Made by a program: the position numbers and the translations under genes
From: Leptospira sp.
Lineage (GTDB): Bacteria; Spirochaetota; Leptospiria; Leptospirales; Leptospiraceae
Assembly: GCA_021413405.1 (NCBI GenBank)
Contig: JAIOQL010000030.1
Coordinates: 9,394-16,058, forward strand
Direction: 5' to 3'
Length of the DNA stretch: 6,665 nucleotides
Shown here: piece by piece, positions 5,466 to 6,665 of the stretch
Numbering within the stretch: the first letter of the stretch is position 1
Layout: the number at the start of each line of letters is the position of its first letter
Notes under the pieces: model-generated
What the model was told of the DNA's origin: nothing
The model's database searches: none
Seen by the model: the letters and a program-made list of their open reading frames with translations, nothing else

Positions 5466-6665
5466 ATGCCAGTTAAAATTCGTGTTGGTGTGATTGCTGC
5501 AGCAGGAAAGGGAACCCGAGCATATCCCAGAACAACTTTTATACCAAAACCTCTCTTTCGGATTGAAGGGGATTCCATCCTCGAACACAATATCAACCTG
5601 CTTCACAAGAAGTTCAAGGTTGAGAAGATCTATGTTCTGGTCGGGCATCTCAAGGAACAGGTTACCCAGGAAGTAGAAAATATCCGCGCAAATGGATTAA
5701 AAATTTCTATAGAAACTGTTCCCTGGACAACAAAGGGACTTGCATCAGATGTTGCGAGCCTGGAATCGAGAATCAATGAGCCTTTCATTACGATTCTCGG
5801 GGATGAGTTTTATTATAAAACAAACCACGAAGTAATACTAAAAACCTTTCAAAAGTATCCGAAACTCGCGAGTGCAATCGGGGTGCAAAAAACATCTGTT
5901 CTTTCGAGGATCAGAAAAAATTATTCGGTTGAACTCGATGGGGACCGTATAAAAAATCTGGTGGAAAAACCATCTGATCCCCCGAATGAATTTCTCGGTC
6001 TCGGAACATATCTTTTTACCACAAAATATTTTGAATTTTTTAAAACCACACCGCCGTCTGCAAAAACAGGTGTCATTGAGATAACTGATGTGATTGACCG
6101 GATGGCAAAAGAAACCGGAAAGGTTTATGCCTCCATTATTACATGTAATTATTTTAATATAAATTCCATGCAGGATTATCATCATGCGGTTTATGAAATC
6201 CGGAATGATCTTTTTGATAAATTCAAAATCTCCGTAGTTGTTCCTACGCATAACAATGAACGTTCCATATCAGATGTTCTCGTCGATTTCAAAGACAAGG
6301 CCCACGAAATTGTGGTCGTTGATGCGGAATCAACCGATTCGACAATTGATATTGCAAAGGCCAATAAGGCAAAAATAGAATATTATTATCACGAAGGAGA
6401 TCCTGAGGAATATGCCGGGCTTCAGATCCGTGACGGTCTTGACCGCGCAACGGGAGATATAATAATTTTAGCGTCTGCGGACGGTGCGTTCCGTTCCAAA
6501 GATTTTCCGAAGCTAATTGAATATATGAAAGATTGTGATATGGTCATAGGAACGAGAACAACGAGGCAGATGATAGAGCAGGGTGCAAATCTGAAGCCTC
6601 TCGCACGACTGATAAACCTGATCATGGGAAAGCTCGTAGAGATTTTCTGGTGGGGCCAGGAACCA
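5466..6665 (+). CDS. Sugar-phosphate nucleotidyltransferase / GT2 glycosyltransferase fusion, 3' end outside window
   Basis: The frame is open from ATG 5466 to the right edge (400 codons, no stop). A TAA at 5463-5465 directly precedes the ATG, so this is the earliest start; no clear Shine-Dalgarno is seen. Residues 6-245 form an RmlA/GalU-like nucleotidyltransferase: AAAGKGTRAYP (11-21) is the nucleotide-binding loop, IPKPL (26-30) and LGDE (111-114) carry catalytic and metal-binding residues, and VEKP (166-169), LGLGTYLF (177-184) and GVIEITDVI (202-210) are typical of this fold. From 254 on is a GT-A family 2 glycosyltransferase like dolichol/polyprenyl-phosphate sugar synthases: ISVVVPTHNNERSI (255-268), VVVDAESTDST (283-293), ASADGAF (336-342) and IGTRTTRQM (361-369). 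The last resembles the acceptor-side region of that group. The domains probably make and use the same activated sugar (inference); the sugar and acceptor cannot be read. The DxD motif reads SAD. The role is most likely in envelope glycan or glycolipid synthesis. Confidence 0.85.
   Translation, partial: MPVKIRVGVIAAAGKGTRAYPRTTFIPKPLFRIEGDSILEHNINLLHKKFKVEKIYVLVGHLKEQVTQEVENIRANGLKISIETVPWTTKGLASDVASLESRINEPFITILGDEFYYKTNHEVILKTFQKYPKLASAIGVQKTSVLSRIRKNYSVELDGDRIKNLVEKPSDPPNEFLGLGTYLFTTKYFEFFKTTPPSAKTGVIEITDVIDRMAKETGKVYASIITCNYFNINSMQDYHHAVYEIRNDLFDKFKISVVVPTHNNERSISDVLVDFKDKAHEIVVVDAESTDSTIDIAKANKAKIEYYYHEGDPEEYAGLQIRDGLDRATGDIIILASADGAFRSKDFPKLIEYMKDCDMVIGTRTTRQMIEQGANLKPLARLINLIMGKLVEIFWWGQEP

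Noticed and set aside
5430..5466. Promoter for the nucleotidyltransferase fusion using TTGACA 5430-5435 and TATAAA 5461-5466
   Set aside because: The spacing is 25 bases and the TATAAA runs into the start codon, so the pair is not a credible sigma-70 promoter.
5405..6251. Minus-strand ORFs of 60-137 codons under the nucleotidyltransferase fusion
   Set aside because: They are antisense shadows of a frame with clear motifs along its whole length, and their products show no domain signature.

Overview
The window looks like a piece of a Leptospira (or close Leptospiraceae) chromosome. GC is moderate to low by eye, several genes use TTG or GTG starts, and a small split gene between exbD and the leucine-rich-repeat gene resembles DUF1564, a family I know essentially only from Leptospira. 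Leucine-rich-repeat lipoproteins also fit. The genus call is inference; no rRNA, tRNA, mobile element or CRISPR array is visible.

Layout. (1) From the left edge to 2456 (+) runs the 3' part of a very large tyrosine/phenylalanine-rich repeat protein. It is open through the left edge, so its N-terminus is missing. Its core is three gapless 120-residue units (282-1361) flanked by degenerate ones. (2) 2534-4295 (+) holds pyrF (type 2 orotidine 5'-phosphate decarboxylase), an exbB/tolQ-type gene and an exbD/tolR-type gene. Gaps are 2 bp and then a 4-bp overlap, so this is almost surely one transcript. (3) At 4296-4561 (+), starting on the base after the exbD stop, lies a DUF1564-like gene whose two halves are in different frames, joined at a TAG/GTG overlap. 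It is probably a decayed gene. (4) 4569-5330 (-) is a convergent gene for a leucine-rich-repeat lipoprotein with 22-residue repeats. (5) 5331-5465 is a short divergent intergenic region with a GC-rich inverted repeat. (6) 5466-6665 (+) is a long ORF that leaves the window on the right. It fuses a sugar-phosphate nucleotidyltransferase domain to a GT-A family 2 glycosyltransferase domain.

Functional reading. ExbB and ExbD should form an inner-membrane proton-driven motor, though no TonB-like partner is in view. PyrF makes UMP and is probably only co-transcribed with them. The fusion enzyme most likely activates a sugar or sugar-like phosphate and acts in cell-surface glycan or glycolipid synthesis. 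The repeat protein and the LRR lipoprotein have no assignable function, but both have features of envelope or surface proteins. The least explained items are the 120-residue repeat protein, the frame-split DUF1564-like gene with a Shine-Dalgarno-like element upstream of the frame change, and the nucleotidyltransferase-glycosyltransferase fusion with an altered DxD motif.
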